From contig OZ024889.1 in assembly GCA_964017195.1 (NCBI GenBank), positions 63,003,858-63,067,857 of the forward strand: a stretch of DNA of 64,000 nucleotides, given 5' to 3'. Of the stretch, positions 1 to 12,517 are shown piece after piece. Below the pieces are notes generated by a model. It made no database searches, was not told the origin of the DNA, and saw only the letters and a program-made list of their open reading frames with translations. This DNA comes from Siderastrea radians (lineage: Eukaryota > Cnidaria > Anthozoa > Scleractinia > Rhizangiidae). Position numbers and translations under genes: made by a program. Numbering within the stretch: position 1 is the stretch's first letter; each line of letters begins with the position of its first letter.

Positions 1-1190
1 ATTGCAAAGCTGAATGAATCAATGAAACTGCTCAAAAGTGAACGAAGTGGCCCAAGTTTTGGAAAAAAATCTTTTAATTTTTGGCTGTGAAATACGGTAC
101 GTGTTTTAGTTTTCCTTAAACATTGTTGTAATCATCGTTCAAAGCGGATTGAAGCTGTACGATTTCATCATATTAGCTGCTGGAGTTGAAACGGAGCAAG
201 TTTGTAATCCGTTCGCACAACCGGATCCATCATGTGCGTGTTTGATCGAGCAGAAGACAGAACTAATTTGAACTTGAAGAAGTAATTTCTAAGCAGCTCA
301 GAAGCAAGATTGCTGTAGCGAGGAACATTAGAATTCACCATCATAGTTTGTTAAACGCAAAGCACAAAACGTAGTTGTTCTCGGTTTAGAGGTTGGGGAC
401 GGAATGGTAAAAACAACACTCAGACAACTGGGAAAGCGATTCAACTCCGTTTACATGGCATCCGCTTTCTATCTGAACATTTGGACCTGTCGGAACACAG
501 AGCTACGATGAGTGTAGGTAAACCAGTGTCAATTTTGCGTGTTATAGTCGAAAAAAATTCGCCCTTCCTTTCTTCTTGGTAGTTTGTTTAGTACTTGTTT
601 AGATTGCTTCGTGATTTTCGTACCGACTCGCCATGAATGTGTGATAGTTTTCATTAAATTGCTTCTTCCCCATTTCACTGTGTCTTTCATGTCTTGTCTT
701 GATATTTTGAGGTGGAAAGCCTTCTTGATAAAACCTACCGTTTGTTCAATTTCAACAATCGGCGTGACGATCGATGAAAGAAATTAATTGCAAACACAAC
801 GCTTAATGCTTAAATTTCTATTTCTGCACAGTTTCTTGTTGTCTTAAAAAATCAAGCACTATGGAACAATTTTGATTTGTGTCTTAGTGACGCTGTTGCA
901 ATTTCTGCTTTATTTAAATTCGCAGCCAAGTGATTTTTCTCATCCGTTTTTCTCGCCGGGTTGCTCGCGAGGAAAAAACTTTCAGCTCACATTGTTGTTG
1001 AGTGTTCATTGACCATATATGGTCGCAGCAGGTATATGAGCTGATAGCCTAGCTCCGTTCAGCCAATCAAAATGCTAGAAATCCAATATACCTAGTCCAG
1101 TTTTTAATAAAATTTATTATAAGCTAACGCTATTTCAATAGCTCTTTTCTTGGAATTAACGACACCACCACACTTCACAATTTTTTTTAG
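1..1190. other. Non-coding flank, no gene recognised
   Basis: AT-rich sequence with only short chance reading frames. It probably lies in intron or upstream sequence of the broken SWIM gene, because a good 3' splice site (pyrimidine run then AG) ends at 1190. Nothing else supportable was seen. Confidence 0.5.
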
Positions 1191-4153
1191 GTACGTGGAC
1201 CTAAATGTACGATCCTTTGGAAAGTTCAGCCAATACAGTGATCAAATACCGGCGTTTCTTCAAAACCGCCCCAAAGGAGTCGTCACTCACGTTATGGAAA
1301 ATTTAAGGGGGCCTGATGAGAGAGAAGCCAAAAGAGTGAAGAAGGAAGATGACGGTGAATTCATGGTAGACGGCAAAATAGGCGTACAATTTGGAGACGA
1401 CTTGACATACCCACATTGTACCTGTTCGGAATGGAGACACAGCCGCTTACCCTGCAAACATTTTTGCCTCATTTTTGCGAACATTCCTGGATGCGGCTGG
1501 GAAAAGTTGAGTTCTTTGTACAGGGAAAGTCCACTTCTAAATCTCGACTACAATATCCTGGCTGTGAATAATAGCCAGGCTCCAACTAACGACTGGGTGG
1601 ACACACCTGACTGTTCCGACACACAGGAGACTGCCTCAAAGTCATCGCAGGATCAACTGGAAACTATCCCCCTACCTGCCAGACGACAAAGCAAGAGTAA
1701 GACTCTGCAAGTACATTGTAGGACAATGTTAAAGGAAATCGTCAGTTCAACATACTTGATCACAGATGAAAACACTTTAAGCAAGTTGGCGGAAGAGATT
1801 GACGCACTTTACGCGAAGGTAAAGACAATGACCCCGAGTGATGATGGAGTTCCCATCGGGGAGGTCCCATCTCTTGGTGACTCTACAAAGAAACATTACG
1901 CTTCTACATGCACTGTACCTGCTCCTACCATCGGCGAGGTTCCAACAGTTAGTGATTCTAGAAAGAAACAATCACCTACTTCAAGCACCGTACCTCCTTC
2001 ACCGCAAAAACACGGTGCCAAAAAGCATCCTGCAAGTGGCCGTTATGGTGTGAAGGCAGAATGGCAACGAAAATTCATCCCGGTGAAAAATTGTCCTTCT
2101 AGATCTCGGAAAGAAAGCATAGCCAAACCAACGAGCCTAAGGAAAAATTAAAGAAGATTAAAGTTAAACAAAAGGATCTACCTTCAACCGATGAGGAGCA
2201 TTATAACTTCAGTCAAGATGCCACTTTTACAAAACCAGGTTCTACTCATGATGACAGACAGCGGGAGCTACAGAAATCTCATGAAGTTACAGCAGCTGAC
2301 CAGATGCCATCCAATTTAGGTAATCATACCTAATATTAAAAAAATATCTCTAGCATCTCTTGCTGTGGTATTTTTTCTCCCTTTTATTTCCTTATAAGTA
2401 TAGATCTTATGCAAAACTTACTGGCATGGTTCAGCAATGCTTATGCTATTTGCTCAATTTTGATCCTCTAGTCATAAGTAGAAAAAAAACCAGAATAAGA
2501 AAGTCATCAATTTTATAAAATAAAAATAAGTGAATGTTCAACTCAATGCATAACTATTGAAGCAGATTGGTAACAACCGACTCCAATTGTGTTTATACAA
2601 TGCTGTAGCAAGAAGAAAAAATTGAACATTTGTTTCCCTGACTTTGACATAATATTCTGTCATGTAATATACTTAATTAATGTTTCAATATCTTTAGTGG
2701 TCAAAGGCACAACGCATCAAGGGGATGAAAAGTTCCATGAAAACACACATGGCACACAATGCACAACAAACAGTCTTGTCTTCCTCCTTCGAAACTCTAT
2801 GTCTACGATCGAGACAAACTTTGACTTGGATGAAGTTTTACTCCAGGGTGACCAACTTCACGGTCTTTTCAATGCATCCCTCAGAAGGGCAAAAGCTGAC
2901 AAGTTGTCTTTTGATGAAATTCAAGAGACTGTTAAGAGTATTTTGGGGGACGATGAGAACCTATACCAGTTTGGGCCAATTCACTGCGGCGATATACTAG
3001 CCAGTGCAGCGGAACCTCCATATGCTACTTTGGATCAGGCACTTGAAGATTCAAAGAAGTCAACTGGTGCATTATTAAGAGTAGGGGAATATACTAGTGC
3101 AGTGCAAGTAAATACAGATGGCTCAGTACGAGTGTTTGATCCACATGCAAGAGATGAAAGTGGCTACGTCAATGGAAATGGTACCTCTGTTGTTATTGAT
3201 TTTAAAGACAAGAGCTCCTTTCATTCCTACCTTAGAAGATTAGTTTGTGTTTTCTAATGGCACTGACCATTCAATATCTTGCTTCGATGATGCATCCTCT
3301 ATCCCATACACACTGCGTAGCTTCGAGTTGATGCCATTGTTTCAGGTACGCTCACAAAACTGCCTCCCAAATCTACTGAAGACCATTCAGATTGGCAATG
3401 CTCCAGTGGAAAATCCCAGCAGCCATGCAAGGACTGAAAACAGGTCAGAAAATAAGTAATATTTCTCATAAAATAAAGAGTTAATGTGATCATTATCAGT
3501 GAACTTTGGCATATGTACTTTTCATCTATCTTTTTGACATTTCCAAACTGAAAGAAATAACTTTGAAGAAGTAAACCACACACATGTACATTTCTTCTGC
3601 CCCCCCCCCCCCCACCCCATGAAACAAAGAAACAGCTAACAAAACAACAATGACCATGGGTATGCTTGTTATTTCATAAAAGATTTTAAATAACATAAAT
3701 TTTATCAGTAGTTTTTTTAGATGCTCGCTAAAGTGCTGACAAGAAGTATAAGGATGAAGCCTTGAACACTACCATCACAGAAAAGGACTTGGCAACCCTT
3801 GAACCTGGCATTTGGTTGAATGATGAGGTATAGATGTTACAACACTTAGACAACATAACCACACAACCTTAACGCCTTCAATTACACAGTTCAAGTATTA
3901 GATTTACCAACTAGTCTTTGCACGTTAAATGTGGTAGTTTGGCCATTTCATTCTCACAGATTTGAGTTCTCAAGTACATGATCAACTAGAACCCAAAACT
4001 GAAAGCCAAAAAGAAATAGCTGAATTGAAAGCCAAAAAGAGATAGCATCTAGCATTAAATCATGCTCTATTCATATTGTAGTGACTTTTATTTCTGGTCT
4101 TATGGCAGGTCATAAACTACTACATGGAACTCTTAATGCAACGATCAAGAAAG
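1191..4153 (+). pseudogene. Broken gene: SWIM zinc finger, papain-like deubiquitinase-like domain and Ulp1 protease start
   Basis: Exons can be read on the plus strand. The exon 1191-2329 contains a SWIM zinc finger (CTC-SEW then LPCKH, about 1410-1470) and a Lys/Ser/Pro-rich tail; its frame is interrupted near 2110-2150 and coding continues in another frame to a donor at 2330. The exon starting at 2698 has GTQCTTNSL as a Cys box and FDPHARDE as a probable His/Asp box, resembling papain-fold deubiquitinases of the herpesvirus-tegument (C76) type; it shifts frame near 3243. Exons 3721-3827 and 4109-4153 join across GT/AG sites to give PGIWLNDEV-INYYMELL, the start of a Ulp1/C48 SUMO-protease domain. 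The catalytic part is absent and a dispersed repeat follows at about 4204. SWIM plus Ulp1 is known from some Mutator-like transposons, so this is probably transposon-derived and dead. Confidence 0.6.
3599..3617. repeat. Poly-C tract
   Basis: A cytosine homopolymer of about 15 bases, broken by a single A, lies inside an intron of the SWIM/Ulp1 pseudogene. It has no evident function. Confidence 0.8.
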
Positions 4154-4203
4154 GTATCTGTCAGTAGCTGAAAACAACTTCACTGTCAAAATAACCAATG
4201 AGT

Positions 4204-4445
4204 AATCACTCCCATTCTCAGAACCTACGATCTGTTCGGTCAGCGGTGGGATCCCAGGGCTCTGGTATCAGCCATTACCGGATGAAATTTAGAAATTTAG
4301 CAGGTACATTCTTACGTGCTTAACCAAACAGCAAGATTTGGTCGCTTAAACTGCCCTAAGCCACATTCTTTGCGTGGAATCTGAACAAGTCAACATATTA
4401 ATTAATGCCCTTATTAATTCAATCGGAAATAAAAAGTGATGTGTA
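4204..4445 (-). repeat. Dispersed transposon copy shared with 15.1-15.96 kb
   Basis: The stretch reading CTACGATCTGTTCGGTCAGC and onward matches 15880-15960 in inverse orientation. The following segment, with TGGTCGCTTAAACTGCC and the TTCTTTGCGTGGAA region, matches 15115-15270, also inverted. Both belong to one interspersed element. The copy truncates the Ulp1 exon series of the pseudogene to its left. Confidence 0.6.
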
Positions 4446-4507
4446 GAAGCCAGAAAAATTAAAGCCAATCAAAAAAGATAAAATTTTGGCCATCACTCGT
4501 ACAAAAA

Positions 4508-4780
4508 AATGTCCTGCTTGGGCCAGCCCAGGCCGGCCTGGGCTGGCCTTACCTGGTCCAGGCCGGCCTGGCCCTGCCATAGCTGGCCTGGGCCAGCCCA
4601 GGCCAGAAAACTGTCCTGGCCCAGCATGGCCTTGGCCGGCCCGGGCCGGCTAAGGCTGGCAAACTTCAATTTTCTCTGGCTATTCACTGGCCTGGGCAGG
4701 CCCAGGCCAGTCATGGGCTTGCTAGGTTGGTCTGGTAGAATAAAGGCAATAATGACTGGCAACTGTCAAGGCCAGCCTGA
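4508..4780. repeat. GGCC/CCTGG-rich degenerate repeat island
   Basis: About 270 bp are built from overlapping variants of GGCCTGGGCCAGCCC and its complement, in sharp contrast to the AT-rich surroundings. Because the unit is nearly self-complementary, both strands give spurious open frames rich in Pro/Ala/Gly/Trp; I do not regard these as genes. Confidence 0.8.
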
Positions 4781-6519
4781 ACAGTTTTCTTGGGTAGATG
4801 ACCTGAGCCATTTCTGTTACAAGTCAGGTCAGGTCAGATATGGTCAGCTAACAGTTTTCGGAATTACTGCAGTGTAGCCAGGATTGGAACACTGGATAAA
4901 CAGTGAATTAATATAAATGATTTTTAGTTTTATCACTGAGTCTCAGGCAATAATTTAAGAAGTTCAATTGGACTCATCCAGTTATATAATCAATTTATAT
5001 TGATCTAATGTTCCAACTTGAGCAGATAGTTGGCAGTCCATTTAAGAGTTACATTCAAAAGTCAAGACTTCTTGGCAGGGTTTATTGCAGACCAGAGAAT
5101 CCTTAAAAGTCATCAACTGTCAAGTGACTGTGAAACAATAAGTGAAAGCCAATTGTCTCTGGAATGAGTGCTTAACCCTACATAATGTAGAGAGGCCCTA
5201 TGGCCTAAATACTTGCCGAAATACTTACAACATGCAAAAATATAGTCTGTTGAATAATATATTCGAATATGTAAATAATATATTCTGCATTCTGAACCCC
5301 TCTCTCCACCAAAGGATTATTGGTACAGGTGAATGTCCCATGATAGATTTCCCAAAGAGTGCATCAGTCTATGGAAACTCTATGGAGCTTTAAGGTCTTT
5401 AAAGTTCTTATTACTAACTTTTGTGGCCATGGTCACTCACCAATTTGCTCAAATTTGATTTTGGCATTTCCAATTGTGTAACTAGATCTTTTGTGTACCA
5501 GTCAGGTGCGAGATGAAACTGCTGCCCTCATTTGCATGTCCAGTAAACATGCTTTATTTAAAGTTCATTTATCCAGCAGAGATTTTGTTCCTTTCTTGTT
5601 TTCTGTTTGAATGCTCTCCTTCTCCTAAGTGGAAACGAAGCTTCATAGCCTGGGACTGACTTGCTACATTATTTTCTTTTTTGCTAAATATAAGGATTCA
5701 TAATAATCGACAAACCTAGTCACAACAATTCTGTAATTCTGGTAAATGAAGTCAAAAATGTGTGTTGGATAGGACAGCAAGTGCTTCACTCTGTATAATA
5801 CAAAGCTACTGTAAATGGTTTGAACCCAGGAGTCATATCATAATTCAGTAAATTGTGATCATCTGATGATGACTTCCGCTCAGCTTAGCCTGTGAATTTC
5901 AGCTTAGCCTGTAAACTGGCTCTGCAGTGGGGAAAAGCGAAAAAATAAATCAGGAAGCGGAGCGAGTGGAGCGTAGACCCCTCCCCGTCTCTCCGCTTGT
6001 TCTCGCCCTTTGTTTTCTTCGCTCTTTTCCCGACCAGAGAGCCTGTTCACAGGCCTATTTCAGCTTGATCATAAGAAATCATTCTGTAACAAGCAAAGAT
6101 TACATAACAGAAGGGTTTCCCAGCTAACAAAAATTGTTGGTGATCTGAAGCTTGACTTAAACATCAAACAAATGAAGTGTTCCCCAGCTTGTTCATAGCA
6201 GCCTGCACTTGGGTGACTGTTCGCTGTACATGCCGCAGGCCAGCATTTGCTGTTTGAAAGGAAGTGGAATATTGAGATCTTAAAAAAGGTTTTCAAATTA
6301 AGGAACAATCACTTTTGTGACAGAAAAATTTATTATCTTAAAAAGCTTAAGCTTAAAAAGTCATCAAGAGTAAACTTATCATTGGCAAAGTGTACTGTTG
6401 TTTTGCTGAGCTCACCTTAATCTTTGTTCAACGTATTCAGTTGAGTGTCATTTTATAAGACTGAACTTTGAGATACTTGGTCCTGTTATCACTGTTCTCC
6501 TTTTTAAAACTCTCTTTGT
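4781..6519. other. Non-coding interval with a repeat copy
   Basis: No gene was recognised. Around 5885-6060 a GC-richer patch (CTGCAGTGGGGAAAAGCG to GAGCCTGTTCACAGG) looks like a dispersed repeat, with AGCCTGT motifs at one end and an inverse form at the other. The remainder is AT-rich. Confidence 0.4.
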
Positions 6520-6792
6520 TCAGTCCTTCATGTTAAAAGGACTTGCTTCTGCTGAGTGAATTTTCTTCAGTAGTGATAACACGTGTTTCAATGTCCGCTG
6601 TAGTGTTCGTTGCTTTCCTATCTCTTTCCCCCCATAAAAGACTTGTAAATGGATACCTTTTCGCGTGGAATAACAAATACAAGTTTCTCCTTGTCGCTTA
6701 GCTCTTGTAAATACTAGAATGTTGCATATCTTTTGTGTAACGACCCCTTGTTCTTCGTGCTGAACGTTGAACAGCACTAGTTCATCCGCCAT
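6520..6792 (-). CDS. Possible small single-exon gene, unknown function
   Basis: An open frame of 90 codons starts at MADELVLF within a locally GC-richer, CpG-containing patch. It is moderately charged, with a Lys-rich C-terminal half and no signal peptide or membrane segment. No family is recognised. The upstream in-frame extension to 6837 runs into a repeat, so the inner ATG is preferred. It could equally be a first exon or chance; the main support is the promoter-like base composition around the start. Confidence 0.25.
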   Translation of the reverse strand: MADELVLFNVQHEEQGVVTQKICNILVFTRAKRQGETCICYSTRKGIHLQVFYGGKEIGKQRTLQRTLKHVLSLLKKIHSAEASPFNMKD

Positions 6793-6877
6793 GTTTGATT
6801 TTGAGCATGCTAGTTCCCAGGGAGGCCGTGAGATCACATACGCATGCGCACTTGTAGTTCGCCATCACGTGTGTATC

Positions 6878-6950
6878 AATCTCGTTCCCAGAGTCCGCGT
6901 TACCCTAGACCAGCGGTCGGGAACGAGGGACTCTGGGATAAAGCGTTTCG
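6878..6950. repeat. Dispersed repeat copy (GTTCCCAGAGTC family)
   Basis: The block from CTCGTTCCCAGAGTCCGCG to GGGACTCTGGGATAAAGC is itself an imperfect inverted repeat. It recurs almost exactly, inverted, at 16040-16110. Related words are at 7045-7085 and 15945-15965. Confidence 0.7.
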
Positions 6951-9209
6951 GATCGCATTTTCATTGGCTGAAATCTGAGCATGAGCAGTTGGACCAGAAG
7001 GGACAGTAGCTGTAATTCGTCCCCAGATTCCCAGATTTGGCCTCCGTTCCTAGAGCCCGTGTTACCTTTTCCAGCGGAGTCTTGTGACCAAAATGGCGGA
7101 CAAAATACCAATGAAAGAGTGAAAGCTTTACCTGGAGGTGTAGAACTACAGTACGTTTGAAGATGTTGTAATTCCGGTCCTATAAGACATGCGATAGATT
7201 TGTTTGGGGAAAAATCTAAGAACGAGAACCTTTTAAATGTTCTGGAAAAGTTGACCGGATTAGTTTTTGTGTATGGTGACGGACTTCCGAGAAATGAAAG
7301 TTGCAGCAGCTGTTGTAGTCGTGCAAAACACTTTTCTGAATCTGGGAGCGAGGTTGTTTGAGGACTTGTTTGTGGCTTCACATGAAAAACAAGAAGGTCC
7401 CTTGAGGCTGTAGAGAGGGAAAAAGCCAGTCAGAGTCCGAAGACAGAAGAGCAATGACAATCGAAGAGAGGTAAACATCATGCTATCGAACTAATATTAT
7501 TAACACCTCCCCAGCCATCATAAATTTATCTTTTGAGGCTGGAAGTCCTCAGTGATATAAATAATGCTTTCACAATTTAAAAAATTAGCTTGTTCTGTTT
7601 GCATAATTTTCAAATTCATTTTTTTATACATTCCAAACTGTCCCTTTTCTTATACTTCAAACATATAAAATACACTTACAACTTCAAAGTAACATTAATA
7701 TCAAATTTATAACACTGTTTATTGCTGATTGCACTTTCGAAGTAAAACAGAACATTATTTTTTGCTAACAACTGAACGTTAATTTTCATTATCTTTTTCC
7801 ATAGGACAGGTTGTATTCCTGGTCCAAAGACAATCTGAAGGACAAAGAGGTTATGATGTACTTGGTGTTGGAAAGGTGTCAGATTCTATCACATCCCATT
7901 CACCAGATCTTATTCCTGTTTTTGTTGCTTTAATGTTGAACCTAATAAAGCAGCTGAATTATTCTCTGTTGGTCAAGTTAGTCTTGTGGCCAAGAACACT
8001 AGTAGCAGTCTATGGGAAGAGAATCACTGAAGCACCACCACCTGTAGAGCCCCCATCCCCTGTCTCTGCTATTCCTACTAGTTCAAAAGAAAACCGGCGA
8101 ATGAACTATGTACTTCAGGTCATGTAGCTGAGACTGCTTCTGATGCAGTTGAATGACACAGAGACAGAAGGTGATGGGGAAAAAAGTCTAAGGAACTGGA
8201 AACTTCTCATGTTTTATTTTAGGGCACAGCCTAGGGGCATGAAATATGCCTTTGAGGCTATGCATTTTATAACATTTGTCATAGGTCCTTTAAAGTGAAC
8301 ACATGGCACATCATATTCTTCATGGTCAGTTTGTGAACCCCAAAGGTGGGCAGGGCAACGATTTGTGTGGTGCCCATGACCTTTAAATGGAACATGGTCA
8401 AGAATGATAAGGGTGTTCTGAAAGCAATATGTGGGAACAAAACTCTCAAAGCAGTTCAAAGATCCACTTCTTCTAGTTAACTGCTAAACGAAACATCAAA
8501 GCAGTATGACAGGGAAAGCAACATTTCCCCAAGTCAGCAAGCCATACTTATGCACGTACATCTGATGATATCAAAGAAATGATTGAACTTATCAGCAGTC
8601 AAAAGCCCTTCGAACATCAGCCAGGAAAGAGTCTTCAAAGCTTCCCTTCCATTTCTAAGAGCCCTTTAGATCAGCTGGACATATTTGCTTTGCACTCCTA
8701 GTTAACTAAAAACAAGAAATGACTAGAGAGCTAATCCACACAGCTGCGAAGACTCAGGAAGACGAAGAGATCATTTCTCTAGATGAACGATTTGTTTAAT
8801 CTCAGAAAACATAAACATTAATATACATTCTCTAGGGCATCAGCTTTCTTCCCTGTGTTACATCACTATTGGTATTACTTTAAATTTGTCAACTGAATAA
8901 ATGTTATATTTTCAGTCCCACAAAATGAGGAATTTCACTTGCATAGTGGATCACATATTGCTGATACAGTGTACATCAGTACTTTCCACTCTAACTTACA
9001 GTGTAATAGGCACTTCACACCAATGAGGCAATTTTTGTGGTGGAGGGGGTGGGGGTGCAATTAAGCCCTACTAAACATTCAAAAGGTCCCAATAACAACA
9101 TGGAATCCCAAATGACTCAAACTACAGATATTTGCTTATTAGTTACCCCTGCTCCATAAAATTCTCAATGAAATATTACTGTTATTTTTGTTTCTCCTGA
9201 TGGTTCACA
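6951..9209. other. Intergenic interval, no gene recognised
   Basis: Only short chance frames are present. A 3' splice-like signal occurs near 7803 and an open stretch follows to 8127, but no domain is recognisable in it. Copies of repeats occur at the left edge. Confidence 0.4.
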
Positions 9210-10483
9210 TTATGGAGATTCTACTGCACATGTATTCTTGGGAAGGTGTTTCTGAATAACACTGAAAAAATCTGCAGCCATATCTTTACTGTACACTTGT
9301 AAGATGGATTCCTTCGTTTGTACAGAGATAAGGTCTGGCAAGTGTTCAAAGACCAAAGAAATCATTTCAATCGGAAAACCACTGGACAGGGCCACATTGC
9401 GCACAGTGCTTCTCCCAATATCTTTTTGGAGTTGAAATTTATATTTCTCCATGTCTTGTTTGATTTTAAGTTTGGCCTCACAAGTAAATAATTGGGAGTT
9501 ACCCCCATTCTGTTCAGTGAGGGTCATCTCAGACTCATCTTGAACACTGAGTGCCTCAACCTGTTCAGCTGCATGCACAAGCATACAGTTTTCACACTGA
9601 CAGTGTAGCCTGTGAAAGTCACAGCATGTGTGATCTTGAGGTTGATTGTCTGGAACCTTGTGGTCAAAATGATTTAAAATAATTTTTCTTTTACATTCCT
9701 TGGACTGGACATAGGACTGCATGGCTTCTGGTATGTTTTTTAAAGGCTTTTGGAATGTCATAATAATAATGTGTCAGCCCTAGCTGCAAGGCCATTTCTG
9801 CCAGCCCTCCAAACCTCGTGTATCTTACCCCAGTGTGAACAATTCTGTGAATGTCATTTCAGTCAATCCCAATTGCAAATGCCACAGTCACAAACAACAC
9901 ACGGTGGCCTGATTTCCCATTTACTAGTTCATCTACTATTCTCCTTCTCTCATGCTTGGAATATTGGGCATGATACATGGTAAAAAGTCTGTTCTTTGCT
10001 GAAGGCTCTGCTGAAGGGTGGTATTGGTCTTTGCCCATTTCATTGGAAAATACAGGAAACAGCCTGAAATTGTTTCTAGATTTCCATAAATAAGAGTGAG
10101 GGGCATTTCCAGCCTCTTTGATTTGAGTTCTGCAACAATTGGCTGCAAAATTCTATCCAATTTGTCTTCGCCCCTATCAGGACACACATGGGAGGTGTAA
10201 GTCCTGTTTGAACTACACTCAACTGTTACTGGGGTGGACAGTCCTAAGGCAGTTACAATGCCACTTTTTGTAGCTGCTGTTGCTGTGCCTGTAAGTGCCA
10301 GTAGTGACACTCAGATGGGAACAAATTAGTTAACAAGCTTATTCTTCCATATGCTGGACGAAATGTGGCCCTTAACAAAAAACAGAAAAGAAGGTAAAAA
10401 TATAAATTTGTGTCCCACGTGATGTTTAATTTCTAATTATGCAATGACTGAAGTACACCATCCCATAAAATGGTTCATTTCCC

Positions 10484-12018
10484 GGGGGGGGGGTACTCCC
10501 ATATACACGCTATATGGGTATGTGCCGCTGTGAAGGGTATGGTTTTCAAGCTGTTTAGTCTGGGATAGGGTACGGAAATCAGAGAGTTTTGGTCTAGAAT
10601 AGGGTATCATTTTCAAGGAAACTAATCAGTTGGTTGGAGAATTTAGTCTAGACTAGGTTTCCCGGCAATTGACACTAAAAAGAAATCAATTTGGCAAATT
10701 TACCAGCAACTAGCAAAGAAAGCGTTAATAGAGATGGGTTTAATACCCAGGATAGGTTATCACTGAAAACACTGCTGGATATCCTAGACTGTCAACATTC
10801 GGGATTTACACGGAAATCGGTGGTTTTTAACAATAGCTAAAAATAAACAGTTGATTGTTCTTCGTAATGCGTACGTGCGTGCTCGAGACAACTCAGCGTG
10901 TGACTGACGAGGTTAATACGGAGTCGAATAGCCAACCTGGGTCTTTAGACGCTTTTGCCTCGATTTTGCCTTTGGTATTCCAACAACGTTCTGTTGAGGA
11001 CTGCATCGTGAAACGGGATTGTCAACATTTTACACCATTGTGATTAGGAGAAAGAAGGTAAGTGTTTATATATATATATATATAACTCCCCTATAAACCA
11101 TATAATGAGAAATGATCGCATATAAATAATTACCACGTGGACCATGTCTTGTCCCCGGTCTTGACCTCCCGGCCTGATATTGAGGTCAGAATTTGAAGTG
11201 TTTCACTAAAATAGATTCCCAGGACTACAGGTAGATTAGCTAAGGCTTTTCCAATGCTATAACGGAGATGTAGAGCGACTTATTTGATGGACGTTGCACC
11301 CGAGATGTTGCAATCGCTGCGCCGGTGCAATCGGAAACTGTTTAGCGAACTGAACACAAAAGCCTAAGAAAATGGTATATAAAAATTACTTGCTATCTCG
11401 CTTCCATTAAATATTAAGCGTTTTCAGTTATTTTCGAGGGCTTTAAAGCGAAAGAAAATTGAACATTATTTGATGCCCGGAGTGAAAGTTGAACATTATT
11501 TCATGCCCGGATTTCATCCAATGCCAGAGATTTTTTCTACCTCATTGTGACCTAGGACCCTGGGACGACCACCCAGTCTTCTTGGCGCGAGAGGGCGCCG
11601 AGAAATAGAGTGGTGAAACTATAAATGGCTATTTCTATCGCCTGTGTTACTTATTTTCCAAGGTTATTTTTCAATTGCTGTTGTATCCGAAAGGCAACAC
11701 TCATGACCGTTCTTTATTCACTCAGGTTAACCTGAAATTGAGGACTTGATGGAAACAAAAACTGAACAAGTATAAATAAACTTTTATTTTGAGAGCATTA
11801 TTTAAAATGTGACGTAACATTTTGTTTTCGCTGGACTGTGTTAGTAATGGCGTTTCTCAAAAATAGCTAGTCTGGGATAGGGCTACGGATTTTTGGTGTT
11901 TAGTCTAGTATAGGGTTGCAAAATGCACCTCAACTTGGTCTAGTTTAGGGTAAGGGTTTCAGAGTCCCAGCGGCACACCCCCGCCCAACCATTTGCGGAG
12001 TACCCCCCCCCCCCCACG
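10484..12018. mobile_element. 1.5-kb element with G-run terminal inverted repeats
   Basis: It begins with a run of about ten G then TACTCCC and ends with GGAGTAC then a run of C. The ends also share CCGCTG and TAGTCTGGGATAGGG-type words in inverted arrangement. The 12-base word GGTTCATTTCCC lies immediately left (10472-10483) and right (12019-12030), apparently a target-site duplication. No transposase is encoded, so it is non-autonomous. It sits in the RecQ intron. Confidence 0.65.
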
Positions 12019-12178
12019 GGTTCATTTCCCATCCATCTTTCTCTTTTCATGGGTTGCTCTTTATTTAATCTCTGAAAACATGAGTTGCATGGATGAGAAC
12101 CTCTCTCTGGGTATTTACGCTTTCTGACTGCTTTCATTTCACAAGCCAGTTATTAACCGGTTTGAATGATAAAAAATG

Positions 12179-12179
<1 letters not shown>

Positions 12180-12211
<32 letters not shown>

Positions 12212-12300
12212 TTTATTTATGCACGATAAAAGTAAAAGCTGTACAGTCTGTGGGGTCATATGAAAGATTTTAAAAATACAATAAATGCCTGACTAAAAAA
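12180..12300 (-). mobile_element. Non-LTR retrotransposon 3' tail with (TCTG)n
   Basis: A (GACA)n tract at 12180-12211 is followed by CTTTATTTATGCACGATAAA and AGTCTGTGGGGTC. The same arrangement, diverged, is at 58605-58690. Read on the minus strand this is a 3' end finishing in a (TCTG)n microsatellite, as in several LINE/SINE families. Confidence 0.5.
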
Positions 12301-12517
12301 ACTATTGCAAGTTATTAGCCAGTGAGGTACACTGCAGCAAGTTTGTGGTAACAGTCCTTGGATATAAATTACAATGGTTTGATATTTTCTAGCTAGCAGA
12401 GAACCAATTAGATATATTCAAGGATGTCTATTTATCAAACAACCTGACTTTTTAACGGTTTTGATTGCAAATAATAACGCATTCAGTAGGAAATTTGTCT
12501 ATTTTGATTAGATGGTT

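Noticed and set aside
4493..4877. Open frames on both strands rich in Pro, Ala, Gly and Trp
   Set aside because: They are read through the GGCC/CCTGG repeat; mirrored frames on both strands show they result from composition.
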